Both the position numbers and the translations under genes were made by a program. From positions 1-5,312 of the forward strand of contig JAJFIG010000184.1 in assembly GCA_021775195.1 (NCBI GenBank): a DNA stretch of 5,312 nucleotides. Reading direction: 5' to 3'. The notes beneath the pieces were generated by a model that was not told where the DNA came from, did no database searches, and saw nothing but the letters and a program-made list of their open reading frames with translations. Below are positions 1 to 5,312 of this stretch, piece after piece (the stretch's first letter is position 1; each line of letters begins with the position of its first letter). This DNA comes from Rhodospirillales bacterium (lineage in GTDB: Bacteria; Pseudomonadota; Alphaproteobacteria; Rhodospirillales; 2-02-FULL-58-16).

Positions 1-805
1 CCCTCCGGGTGACGCGGTGGGTCGCACCATAGCCAACGGTCTGGGGGCTGTCAACGGCACGCACCTGCTGGATTTTTCCTTGTAGGCGAACCACTTGCGC
101 CATGGGATTGGGTTCCCCCGGAACCGGCGCCACGCCGTACAGCGCGACCCCCGGACGGGCCAAGTCATAGTGGTATTCCGAGCCCAGGAAGATGCCCGAT
201 GAATTAGCGAACGAAACCGCCCTTGGCGGCAGTCCCGAAAGCGCCGCCTTGAAGGCCTCCAGCTGCTCGCGGTTCTTCGCGTGGTCGGGTTCGTCGGCGC
301 AGGCCAGGTGGCTGATCAGGTATGACACGTTGACATTCGCCAGGCGCTTCGGCTCGGCGTGCAAAACCGCCAGCTCGTCCGGTGGCAGGCCGAGGCGTAA
401 CATGCCCGTATCCACATGCAGGTCGGCGGGCCGCGCCGAAGAATTGGTTGCGCCATAGGCCTTCCACGCCTCGATCTCCCCCAGGTTCCCCAGTACCGGC
501 ACCAGCCTGTGTTCCGCGAACACCGGCTCGCTCCCCGCCATGAGCCCGTTAAGGACGTGGATTTCGGCCTCTTCGAGCAGACCCCTGAGGGCGATACCTT
601 CCTCGATCTGGGCGACGAAAAACACATGACAACCGGCCGCCGCCAGTGCCGGCGCCACCCGGGCGGCGCCGAGGCCGTAGCCGTCTGCCTTGACCACGGC
701 GGCACAGGCCCTGCCGTCCAGCCGGTCCCGCAGAAGCCGATAATTGGCGGCAATGGCATCCAGGTCGATGCTCAGGATGGCACCAAAATGGTCGGCGCTG
801 GTCAT
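1..805 (-). CDS. alr: alanine racemase, N-terminal 268 residues (3' end outside window)
   Basis: Pyridoxal-phosphate enzyme that interconverts L- and D-alanine in the cytoplasm and so supplies D-alanine for peptidoglycan. Translation from the ATG at 805-803 gives an unbroken 268-residue frame running off the left edge. Family landmarks are all present. VVKADGYGLG carries the cofactor lysine, K39. HVDTGMLRLG lies at about 130-139 and ISHLACADE at about 164-172. FANSSGIFLG lies at about 199-208 and RPGVALYG at about 218-225. VGYGAT, at 257-262, holds the likely catalytic tyrosine Y259. Spacing matches the well-studied Geobacillus enzyme, with K39 at the same number and Y265 there. Roughly the last 100 residues, the beta-domain with the second half of the active site, are not visible. 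The gene starts 8 bases after the dnaB stop, so it is probably co-transcribed with dnaB. A biosynthetic rather than catabolic role is inferred from context only. Confidence 0.96.
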   Translation of the reverse strand, partial: MTSADHFGAILSIDLDAIAANYRLLRDRLDGRACAAVVKADGYGLGAARVAPALAAAGCHVFFVAQIEEGIALRGLLEEAEIHVLNGLMAGSEPVFAEHRLVPVLGNLGEIEAWKAYGATNSSARPADLHVDTGMLRLGLPPDELAVLHAEPKRLANVNVSYLISHLACADEPDHAKNREQLEAFKAALSGLPPRAVSFANSSGIFLGSEYHYDLARPGVALYGVAPVPGEPNPMAQVVRLQGKIQQVRAVDSPQTVGYGATHRVTRR

Positions 806-809
806 GGGG

Positions 810-816
810 CCTCTTA
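810..816 (-). promoter_or_regulatory. ribosome binding site of alr, overlapping the dnaB stop
   Basis: On the minus strand the dnaB stop TAA (816-814) is followed directly by GAGG, four C residues and the alr ATG (805-803). The Shine-Dalgarno TAAGAGG therefore includes the dnaB stop codon. Ribosomes finishing dnaB would stand on the alr initiation region, which suggests translational coupling. The coupling is inferred; the motif is seen. Confidence 0.7.
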
Positions 817-2319
817 GCGATCCGGTTGGTGGTTCCGGTCCAGATTGGCGAAACGGGTGAAGGCGCCCTGGAACATCAACCGGATATCGCCGATGGGGCC
901 GTGGCGCTGTTTGGCGGTGATGACCTCGGCGATGTTGCGTACCGCCTCGCAGCGCCGTTCCCACCGCTCCTGGCGGTCGTGGAAATGGTCGTCCTTTTCG
1001 TTGGCATGCGGGACCGGGCGGTCCCGCTCCAGGTAGTACTCTTCGCGGAAGATGAACATGACCACGTCGGAGTCCTGCTCGATGGATCCCGATTCCCTCA
1101 GGTCGGAGAGCTGCGGGCGCTTGTTGTCGCGCTGCTCGACGGCCCTGGACAGCTGCGACAGCGCCAGCACGGGGACGTCCAGTTCCTTGGCCAGGGTCTT
1201 CAGGCCGCGGGTGATCTCCGAGACCTCCTGTACCCGGCCGTCGTTGCGCGACGTCGACGAGGCATTGACCAGTTGCAGATAGTCGATGACGATCAGGCCC
1301 AGATTATGCTGGCGTTTCAGGCGCCGCGCCCGGGTGCGCAGGGCGCTCACCGTCAGCGCCGGGGTATCGTCGATGAACACCGGAATGCGGTGCAGTTCCT
1401 GGCTCGCCATGACCAGCCGGGTGAACTCCTCGTTGGAAAGCTCGCCCTTGCGCATGCGGTCCGATGAGATGTCGGTCTGTTCCGAGAGGATGCGGCTGGC
1501 CAGCTGTTCGGCTGACATTTCCAGGGAAAAGAACCCGACCACGGCGCCTTCGGCACCCTTGGTCTGATCGTGGGTATAGGCGGCGTTGTAGGCGATATTG
1601 GTGGCCAGCGCCGTTTTGCCCATGGACGGCCGCCCGGCGAGAATGATCAGGTCCGATCGGTGCAGGCCGCCGAGTATCTTGTCCAGGTCGGTCAGCCCCG
1701 TGGCGACGCCGGCCAGCCCGCCGTCCCGCTTGTGGGCCGCCTCGGCCATTTCGATGGCCTTGAGGACCGACTCCTTGAAGGGTTCGAACCCGCCCTCGTA
1801 TTCACCTGTGGTCGCTAGGTCGTAGAGCCGCTGCTCGGCGGCTTCGATCTGCAACGGCGCGGTTTCGTCGACCTCGCCGCCATAGGCCCGGTTGACCACG
1901 TCCTCGCCCAGGTTGATGAGTTCCCGCTTCAAGTGCAGGTCATAGACCAGGCGCCCATATTCGCCGGCGTTGATCACCGTCACCGCCGACATCGCCAAAT
2001 CGTTGAGATAAGCCGGTCCGCCGATCTCGGCCAGGGTCTCGTCCTGTTCGAAGTAGCGCTTGAGCGTTACCGTGTCGGCGATCTGGCCGCGCTCGATCAG
2101 GCGCGCGCAAGCCCCGAAGATGCGGCTGTGGGTGCCGAGGACGAAGTGCTCGGGGCGTAGGAACTCGCTCACCGTCTCGAAGGCCCGGTTGTTGATCAGG
2201 ACGGCGCCGAGCAGCGCCTTTTCGGCTTCGATGTTGTGGGGGGGGGCACGAAATGCTGCCGCCCGCTGGTCGGTGTCGGCGAGCTCAACGGGGTTTGGGG
2301 CGGTCAGGGTCGTTGGCAT
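814..2319 (-). CDS. dnaB: replicative DNA helicase DnaB
   Basis: Hexameric ATP-driven helicase that unwinds the chromosome at the fork and recruits primase. The 501-residue product has the DnaB N-terminal domain at about 27-130 (PPHNIEAEKALLGAVL), then a linker and the RecA-like motor. Walker A is GRPSMGKT (229-236), with K235. FFSLEMSAEQLASRIL (263-278) follows. Walker B is LIVIDYLQL (342-350), with D346. LALSQLSR (385-392) and LSDLRESGSIEQDSDVVMF (404-422) are the later motor motifs. KQRHGPIG (470-477) carries the arginine-finger residues K470 and R472. It is about 30 residues longer than E. coli DnaB, mainly from a charged insertion at about 430-462. No intein is present. The ATG at 2319-2317 is the first possible start, because an in-frame TAG lies 12 bases before it. 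No Shine-Dalgarno is evident upstream. Alr follows after 8 bases. Confidence 0.98.
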   Translation of the reverse strand: MPTTLTAPNPVELADTDQRAAAFRAPPHNIEAEKALLGAVLINNRAFETVSEFLRPEHFVLGTHSRIFGACARLIERGQIADTVTLKRYFEQDETLAEIGGPAYLNDLAMSAVTVINAGEYGRLVYDLHLKRELINLGEDVVNRAYGGEVDETAPLQIEAAEQRLYDLATTGEYEGGFEPFKESVLKAIEMAEAAHKRDGGLAGVATGLTDLDKILGGLHRSDLIILAGRPSMGKTALATNIAYNAAYTHDQTKGAEGAVVGFFSLEMSAEQLASRILSEQTDISSDRMRKGELSNEEFTRLVMASQELHRIPVFIDDTPALTVSALRTRARRLKRQHNLGLIVIDYLQLVNASSTSRNDGRVQEVSEITRGLKTLAKELDVPVLALSQLSRAVEQRDNKRPQLSDLRESGSIEQDSDVVMFIFREEYYLERDRPVPHANEKDDHFHDRQERWERRCEAVRNIAEVITAKQRHGPIGDIRLMFQGAFTRFANLDRNHQPDR

Positions 2320-2365
2320 GGCGCGATGCTATGGCAGGGTTAAATGGCGGTCCACCCATTAGTCG

Positions 2366-2419
2366 TGTGGATATCGAGGATAAAGTACCGAAGCTGTGAA
2401 TAACAAAATTTGTAGATAA
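2366..2419 (-). promoter_or_regulatory. cluster of three DnaA-box-like sites upstream of dnaB
   Basis: Read on the minus strand, three nonamers resemble the DnaA box TTATNCACA. TTATCTACA (2419-2411) has one mismatch, TTATTCACA (2403-2395) is a full match, and ATATCCACA (2374-2366) has one mismatch. All have the same orientation. A weaker TTATCCTCG (2383-2375), with two mismatches, directly abuts the third. They sit in the 122-base gap between cfa and dnaB, in a stretch (2381-2430) that is about two-thirds AT within GC-rich DNA. The gap is too short to look like a chromosomal origin. Control of dnaB transcription by DnaA is the likelier role, but this is inference. Confidence 0.55.
2377..2406 (-). 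promoter_or_regulatory. candidate sigma-70-type promoter for dnaB-alr
   Basis: A possible -35 TTGTTA (2406-2401) and -10 TATCCT (2382-2377) lie 18 bases apart, each matching four of six consensus positions. Transcription would start near 2370, giving a leader of about 50 bases. The middle DnaA-box-like site overlaps the -35 and the third lies around the start point. Because the elements are weak, this is a suggestion, and dnaB may also be read from the cfa transcript. Confidence 0.3.
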
Positions 2420-2441
2420 CGCAATAACGGTTGGTGTTCGG

Positions 2442-3677
2442 TCACGCCGCCCGGTGGTGGTCGCTGGTTCCCGGGCTGACGCTGCGGTCCCAATCCGTAA
2501 GGTAATCCCGGGTCAGGGGCACGGTATCCCGGCGTTTCGACATCTGGATCTGGAAAACCACGTGGTCGAGATAGCGGAAGGCCGTCTCGCTGGCCCCCAG
2601 GTAGTACTCCCACATGCGGCAGAAGCGCTCGTCATAGAGGGCCATGACCTTTTCACGGTTGGCGAGGAAGCGCAGGCGCCAATGGCGGAGCGTCTCGGCA
2701 TAATGCAGTCGCAGGACTTCGATGTCGGTAATGAACAGGCCGGCTTTCTCGATCGCCGGCACCACTTCGGAGAGTGCCGGGCTGTAGCCGCCGGGGAAGA
2801 TGTATTTGCGAATCCACGGGCTGGTCACCTTTGGGCCGTCGAAACGCCCGATGGTATGCAGGAGGGCGACCCCGTCATCGGTGAGCAGGTCGCGCACCTT
2901 CTCGAAGTACCTGCGGTAATGGACAACGCCGACGTGCTCGAACATGCCTACCGAAACGATGCGCTCGAAAGCCCCGGTGGTTTCGCGGTAATCCTGGAGA
3001 TGAAAGTGGACCCGTTTCGACAGGCCGGCCCTTGCGGCCCGCGCCCTCGACGCCTTCAACTGTTCCTCCGACAGGGTCACGCCGGTCACGCTGGCGCCGG
3101 TTTCCTCGGCCAGATGCATGGCAAGACCACCCCAGCCCGAGCCGATGTCGAGGACCCGGTGGTCGTGCTCCAGCAATAGTTTCGCCCCGATGTGTTTCTT
3201 CTTTTTCTCCTGCGCCGTTTCCAGATCTTCGTCGCCATTGGCGAAATAGGCGCACGAATACTGGCGGTCACGATCCAGGAACAGGTCGTAAAGCCGCCCC
3301 GACAGATCGTAATGATGGGCGACGTTGGAACGTGCCCTCTTTACCGGGTTGAACTGCTGCAGGTGCCGGAATGTTACATCCATGCGCTCCTTGAATCGCA
3401 GTACGGGCGGACATCCTGCCAATTCCACGTTCATGCAGAAAATGTCGAGCAGGTCGTAGATGGCGCCGTCTTCCATGGTCAGCGTGCCGTCCATGTAGGC
3501 TTCGCCGGCGTGCAGTTCGGGGTTGAAGAACAGCTTGTGGTGCAGGTTTCTGTCGTGCAGCCGCACGACCACGGTCGGGCCGGTTTTTCCCTTGAAAACG
3601 TGGGTCTTTCCGTTCGCATCGACGACGGTCAGGGTGCCCACGCGTATGACGCGATCCAGCAGTCTTGACAGCAACAT
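2442..3677 (-). CDS. cfa: cyclopropane-fatty-acyl-phospholipid synthase (SAM-dependent)
   Basis: Transfers a methylene group from S-adenosylmethionine to the double bond of unsaturated acyl chains in membrane phospholipids; such enzymes act at the inner face of the membrane, often in stress or stationary phase. The 411-residue product has an N-terminal lipid-binding-type domain at about 1-115, then YSCAYF (140-145). The SAM-binding motif is LDIGSGWGG (176-184), with TGVTLSEEQ (198-206) after it. FEHVG (246-250) and HTIGRFDGP (274-282) follow. C142, E247, H274 and Y326 line up with the active-site residues of E. coli Cfa. I chose the ATG at 3677-3675, because MLLSRLLDRVIRVGTLTV is a typical family beginning. 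An upstream in-frame ATG at 3797 would add 40 unconserved residues and start within the rplI terminator. The purine-rich GGGGCCAGGGAG abuts this start. No terminator is visible before dnaB. Confidence 0.93.
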   Translation of the reverse strand: MLLSRLLDRVIRVGTLTVVDANGKTHVFKGKTGPTVVVRLHDRNLHHKLFFNPELHAGEAYMDGTLTMEDGAIYDLLDIFCMNVELAGCPPVLRFKERMDVTFRHLQQFNPVKRARSNVAHHYDLSGRLYDLFLDRDRQYSCAYFANGDEDLETAQEKKKKHIGAKLLLEHDHRVLDIGSGWGGLAMHLAEETGASVTGVTLSEEQLKASRARAARAGLSKRVHFHLQDYRETTGAFERIVSVGMFEHVGVVHYRRYFEKVRDLLTDDGVALLHTIGRFDGPKVTSPWIRKYIFPGGYSPALSEVVPAIEKAGLFITDIEVLRLHYAETLRHWRLRFLANREKVMALYDERFCRMWEYYLGASETAFRYLDHVVFQIQMSKRRDTVPLTRDYLTDWDRSVSPGTSDHHRAA

Positions 3678-3799
3678 CTCCCTGGCCCCAATTTGACCTT
3701 CTCGCCGCCCGTTACGCTGGGCGATCTGGGTTTTTTGGGAACGAGAATTCCTGCCTCTGCAATTTACCAAAAAAAATCGGATTCGGGTAGGGGACAAGG
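3678..3799 (-). other. upstream region of cfa, no confident promoter
   Basis: This stretch between the rplI terminator and cfa is the only place for a separate cfa promoter. It has an AT-rich block (3761-3777) that includes eight consecutive T on the minus strand (3776-3769), resembling an upstream promoter element. It also has a short inverted repeat GGAA-6-TTCC (3738-3751) and one GATTC site (3780-3784), the CcrM methylation motif of many alphaproteobacteria. I could not find a well-spaced -35/-10 pair, so the promoter may use an alternative sigma factor. Confidence 0.3.
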
Positions 3800-3836
3800 A
3801 AAAAAAGGTGCGGCAAGTCCCGGGAAATGCCGCACC
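3800..3836 (-). terminator. intrinsic terminator of the rplI operon
   Basis: On the minus strand a perfect 9-bp GC-rich stem pairs GGTGCGGCA (3836-3828) with TGCCGCACC (3815-3807) around a 12-base loop. Seven T residues (3806-3800) follow at once. It begins 26 bases after the rplI stop. The loop contains the palindrome TCCCGGGA. The T tract is on the minus side only, so it acts for rplI and would separate cfa from the ribosomal operon. Confidence 0.92.
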
Positions 3837-3862
3837 GGGAATACGTTGGTATGCCGGAGTTT

Positions 3863-4582
3863 TTATCCGGTTTCCTTGTCCGTCTCGCCGGTCGCCTCCT
3901 CGCCGCTTTCGCCGGTCTCGCCCGCGGCCGCCTCGGCTGCCGGCTCCTCCGCCGCTTTTTCCTCGTCCGCCTCCGGCGACGCGACGCCCTCTTCCATCAA
4001 TTCCTCCGGCGCCGGGGCTTCCGTTTCCTCCGTTGCCGCGGCCTCGGCTTTCACCTGTTCCCTGGGCTGGCGTTCCGCTTCCTCCTCCAGATGGGCGATC
4101 ATTGCCCTGCCGGTTTTTGCCTGGACTTCGGCTTCTTCCGACGTTCGCGCGACGTTGACGTTGACCGCCACAGAGACTTCCGGGTGCAGATCGACACGTA
4201 CGTCATAGAGGCCCAGTGCCTTGATCGGATTGGCGAGCTGCACCTGCTGGCGTTCGACGGTAAAGCCGGCCTCGGTGACTTCGCCGGCGACGTCGCGGGC
4301 GTTGACCGATCCATAGAGTTGGCCCGCCTCTCCCGCCTGACGCAGGAGGATAACCTTCAGGCCTTCAAATTTGGCGGCAACCTGCTCCGCCTCGCTTCGC
4401 TGTTCCAGGTTGACCGCTTCCAATTGCGTCCGCTGTTCTTCGAATTGGCGCCGATTTTCATCGGTTGCCCTGAGCGCCTTTTTCCGTGGCAACAGGTAGT
4501 TGCGCGCGTAACCGGGCTTGACGCTGACGACTTCGCCCATCTGTCCCAGGGACTCAATTCGTTCCAACAGGATGACTTCCAT
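3863..4582 (-). CDS. rplI: 50S ribosomal protein L9 with long acidic C-terminal tail
   Basis: L9 binds 23S rRNA through its N-terminal domain, and its elongated body projects from the large subunit; it helps maintain reading-frame fidelity. The product is 239 residues, against about 150 in E. coli. The N-domain [19 protein letters not shown] carries the family signature (G13, G16, V21, G24, Y25, N28, Y29, L30). A long helix spans about 41-75, and the C-domain about 76-150, including [11 protein letters not shown] and [15 protein letters not shown]. From about 165 to 239 the chain is low complexity, with about 25 glutamates plus alanine, threonine and glycine, and is probably disordered. I chose the ATG at 4582-4580, since homologues begin MEVIL; a GTG directly before it is the alternative. 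The start overlaps the upstream stop (TGATG). Confidence 0.97.
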   Translation of the reverse strand: MEVILLERIESLGQMGEVVSVKPGYARNYLLPRKKALRATDENRRQFEEQRTQLEAVNLEQRSEAEQVAAKFEGLKVILLRQAGEAGQLYGSVNARDVAGEVTEAGFTVERQQVQLANPIKALGLYDVRVDLHPEVSVAVNVNVARTSEEAEVQAKTGRAMIAHLEEEAERQPREQVKAEAAATEETEAPAPEELMEEGVASPEADEEKAAEEPAAEAAAGETGESGEEATGETDKETG

Positions 4583-5312
4583 CACTCACTCTCCCCGCCC
4601 GGTTTCGGTCCGGCGAAACGCCAGCGCAATCCGAGCCATTGTTCGATCAATCCGATCCCCGAGACCACCAGGGTGGCCCAGCCGGAGAATAACAAAACCA
4701 TATAGAACGCTACCAGCAATACCCCCGGTGTCGGCGCTCGCCTCACCAGAACATGAACCACTGCCAGCCCCAGGAAGAAAAACGGCACGGCCAGGATCAG
4801 CGCCAGGTTGCGCCCGATATACTCGGCCTCGCCCGGTCCGAACAGCGCCAGCGCGGCACTGATCACCAGCGGCGTCGACATCCACTCGGGCAAGGTGAGC
4901 CCGGGAAATGCCGAGGTCGGCCGCAGGTTCCGCTTCAGGCGCGCCAACAGGCCCTGCGCCACGACACCATTGACCGCTACGACGACGATCCAGACCATGA
5001 CCACCAGGCCCGGGAACAAGGGCGCCAGCGCGTCGATGATCGCTTGCCGCGGGGCCGCGGCCAGGGACGGAAGCATGAGCGTGAAGACATGCTCCAGATA
5101 GGCCGAAACCATCGGCTGCAGGCCCGCATCGCCGCCCATATGGCTTGCCAGTGCCGCCATTAGAAAGAACGCCGCCCCCAGCACCGTTAGCCAGCACAGG
5201 ATAGATCCTTCCGGATACCACGTGATGCCGCTTCCCGGCGCCGCCGGCCGCTGCAACAGGCCCTGGAAGACGATCAGCAGCACCGGCACGGCAAAAACCA
5301 GGCCATACAGCC
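4582..5312 (-). CDS. DUF2232-type polytopic membrane protein, C-terminal part (5' end outside window)
   Basis: Function unknown. The frame is open to the right edge with 242 residues visible before the TGA at 4584-4582; the GTG at 5289 is not a convincing start, because it falls inside a hydrophobic helix. Predicted membrane segments lie at about 1-19, 36-57, 100-122, 147-158, 165-189 and 195-222. Between 59 and 99 lies a more polar, partly amphipathic segment. Basic ARLKRNLR (123-130) and VRRAP (189-193) suggest cytoplasmic loops. PEWMSTP (141-147) and the ending [12 protein letters not shown] (221-232) resemble the DUF2232 (YybS-like) family, which in alphaproteobacteria sits between rpsR and rplI. 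The assignment rests on topology, position and remembered family features. The last base of its stop is the first base of the rplI ATG, so it belongs to the same operon. A link to the ribosome or to membrane biogenesis is conjecture. Confidence 0.82.
   Translation of the reverse strand, partial: LYGLVFAVPVLLIVFQGLLQRPAAPGSGITWYPEGSILCWLTVLGAAFFLMAALASHMGGDAGLQPMVSAYLEHVFTLMLPSLAAAPRQAIIDALAPLFPGLVVMVWIVVVAVNGVVAQGLLARLKRNLRPTSAFPGLTLPEWMSTPLVISAALALFGPGEAEYIGRNLALILAVPFFFLGLAVVHVLVRRAPTPGVLLVAFYMVLLFSGWATLVVSGIGLIEQWLGLRWRFAGPKPGGESE
4591..4596 (-). promoter_or_regulatory. ribosome binding site of rplI inside the DUF2232 gene
   Basis: GGGGAG on the minus strand lies 8 bases before the rplI ATG, within the last codons of the upstream gene. 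Its position favours the ATG at 4582 over the adjacent GTG at 4585, and together with the TGATG overlap it points to coupled translation. Confidence 0.65.

Noticed and set aside
316..759. 147-residue minus-strand open frame within alr
   Set aside because: It is a different frame inside the alanine racemase gene, Arg/Ser/Pro-rich, without family features; the true frame runs on through the window edge.
826..1467. 213-residue plus-strand open frame opposite dnaB
   Set aside because: Shadow of the conserved DnaB motor domain, with no recognisable domain of its own.
2343..2360. Hairpin as a terminator for cfa
   Set aside because: The stem is only 5 bp with an 8-base loop and is followed by no T tract.
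2320..2441. Chromosomal origin of replication in the dnaB upstream gap
   Set aside because: DnaA-like boxes and AT richness are present, but 122 bases is very short for an origin, and the known alphaproteobacterial origins I recall lie near hemE or dnaA-type loci. A genome GC-skew plot would settle it.
2454..3179. 241-residue plus-strand open frame opposite cfa
   Set aside because: It is antisense to a well-recognised enzyme, has no recognisable domain, and fits the open antisense frames expected in GC-rich DNA.
3678..3797. 40-residue N-terminal extension of Cfa from the ATG at 3797
   Set aside because: The extension is basic and unlike known Cfa proteins, begins inside the T-rich end of the rplI terminator, and the internal ATG begins a typical family N-terminus.
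3827..4705. 292-residue plus-strand open frame opposite rplI
   Set aside because: Its Phe/Arg/Leu-rich start is the complement of the Glu/Ala-rich L9 tail, and it spans the end of one real gene and all of another.
1..5312. New defence, mobile or CRISPR system
   Set aside because: Every stretch longer than 300 bases is accounted for by conserved housekeeping genes, and no direct-repeat array, transposase or integrase motif was seen on either strand.

Overview
The window looks like ordinary chromosome from a GC-rich alphaproteobacterium, probably of the Rhodospirillales type. Three things suggest this: a DUF2232 membrane-protein gene just upstream of rplI, the rplI / dnaB / alr neighbourhood, and a DnaB with an insertion of about 25 residues near its C-terminus that I associate with alphaproteobacterial DnaB. 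The placement is by recognition, without a database search. All five genes lie on the minus strand, so transcription runs from high to low coordinates. The many open frames on the plus strand are GC-rich shadows.

In order of transcription: (1) the 3' part of a DUF2232 polytopic membrane-protein gene (4582-5312, cut by the window edge), whose stop codon overlaps the start of (2) rplI, ribosomal protein L9, with an unusually long acidic tail (3863-4582). A strong intrinsic terminator (3800-3836) ends this presumed ribosomal operon, whose usual earlier members rpsF and rpsR would lie outside the window. (3) A class I cyclopropane-fatty-acid synthase gene (2442-3677) follows, with its own leader. 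(4) After a 122-base AT-rich gap comes dnaB, the replicative helicase (814-2319). (5) alr, alanine racemase (1-805, 3' end outside the window), is only 8 bases downstream, and its Shine-Dalgarno adjoins the dnaB stop.

These are housekeeping functions: translation, membrane lipid modification, replication and the supply of D-alanine for peptidoglycan. I see no mobile element, CRISPR array, tRNA or rRNA gene, or defence system. The signal most worth following is the gap upstream of dnaB. It holds three DnaA-box-like nonamers in the same orientation within 54 bases, interleaved with a candidate promoter and a perfect 11-base palindrome. This suggests that the initiator DnaA may control transcription of the replicative helicase. 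The acidic L9 tail, the L9/DUF2232 coupling, a 9-base C tract in dnaB and the cfa gene between rplI and dnaB are secondary points.
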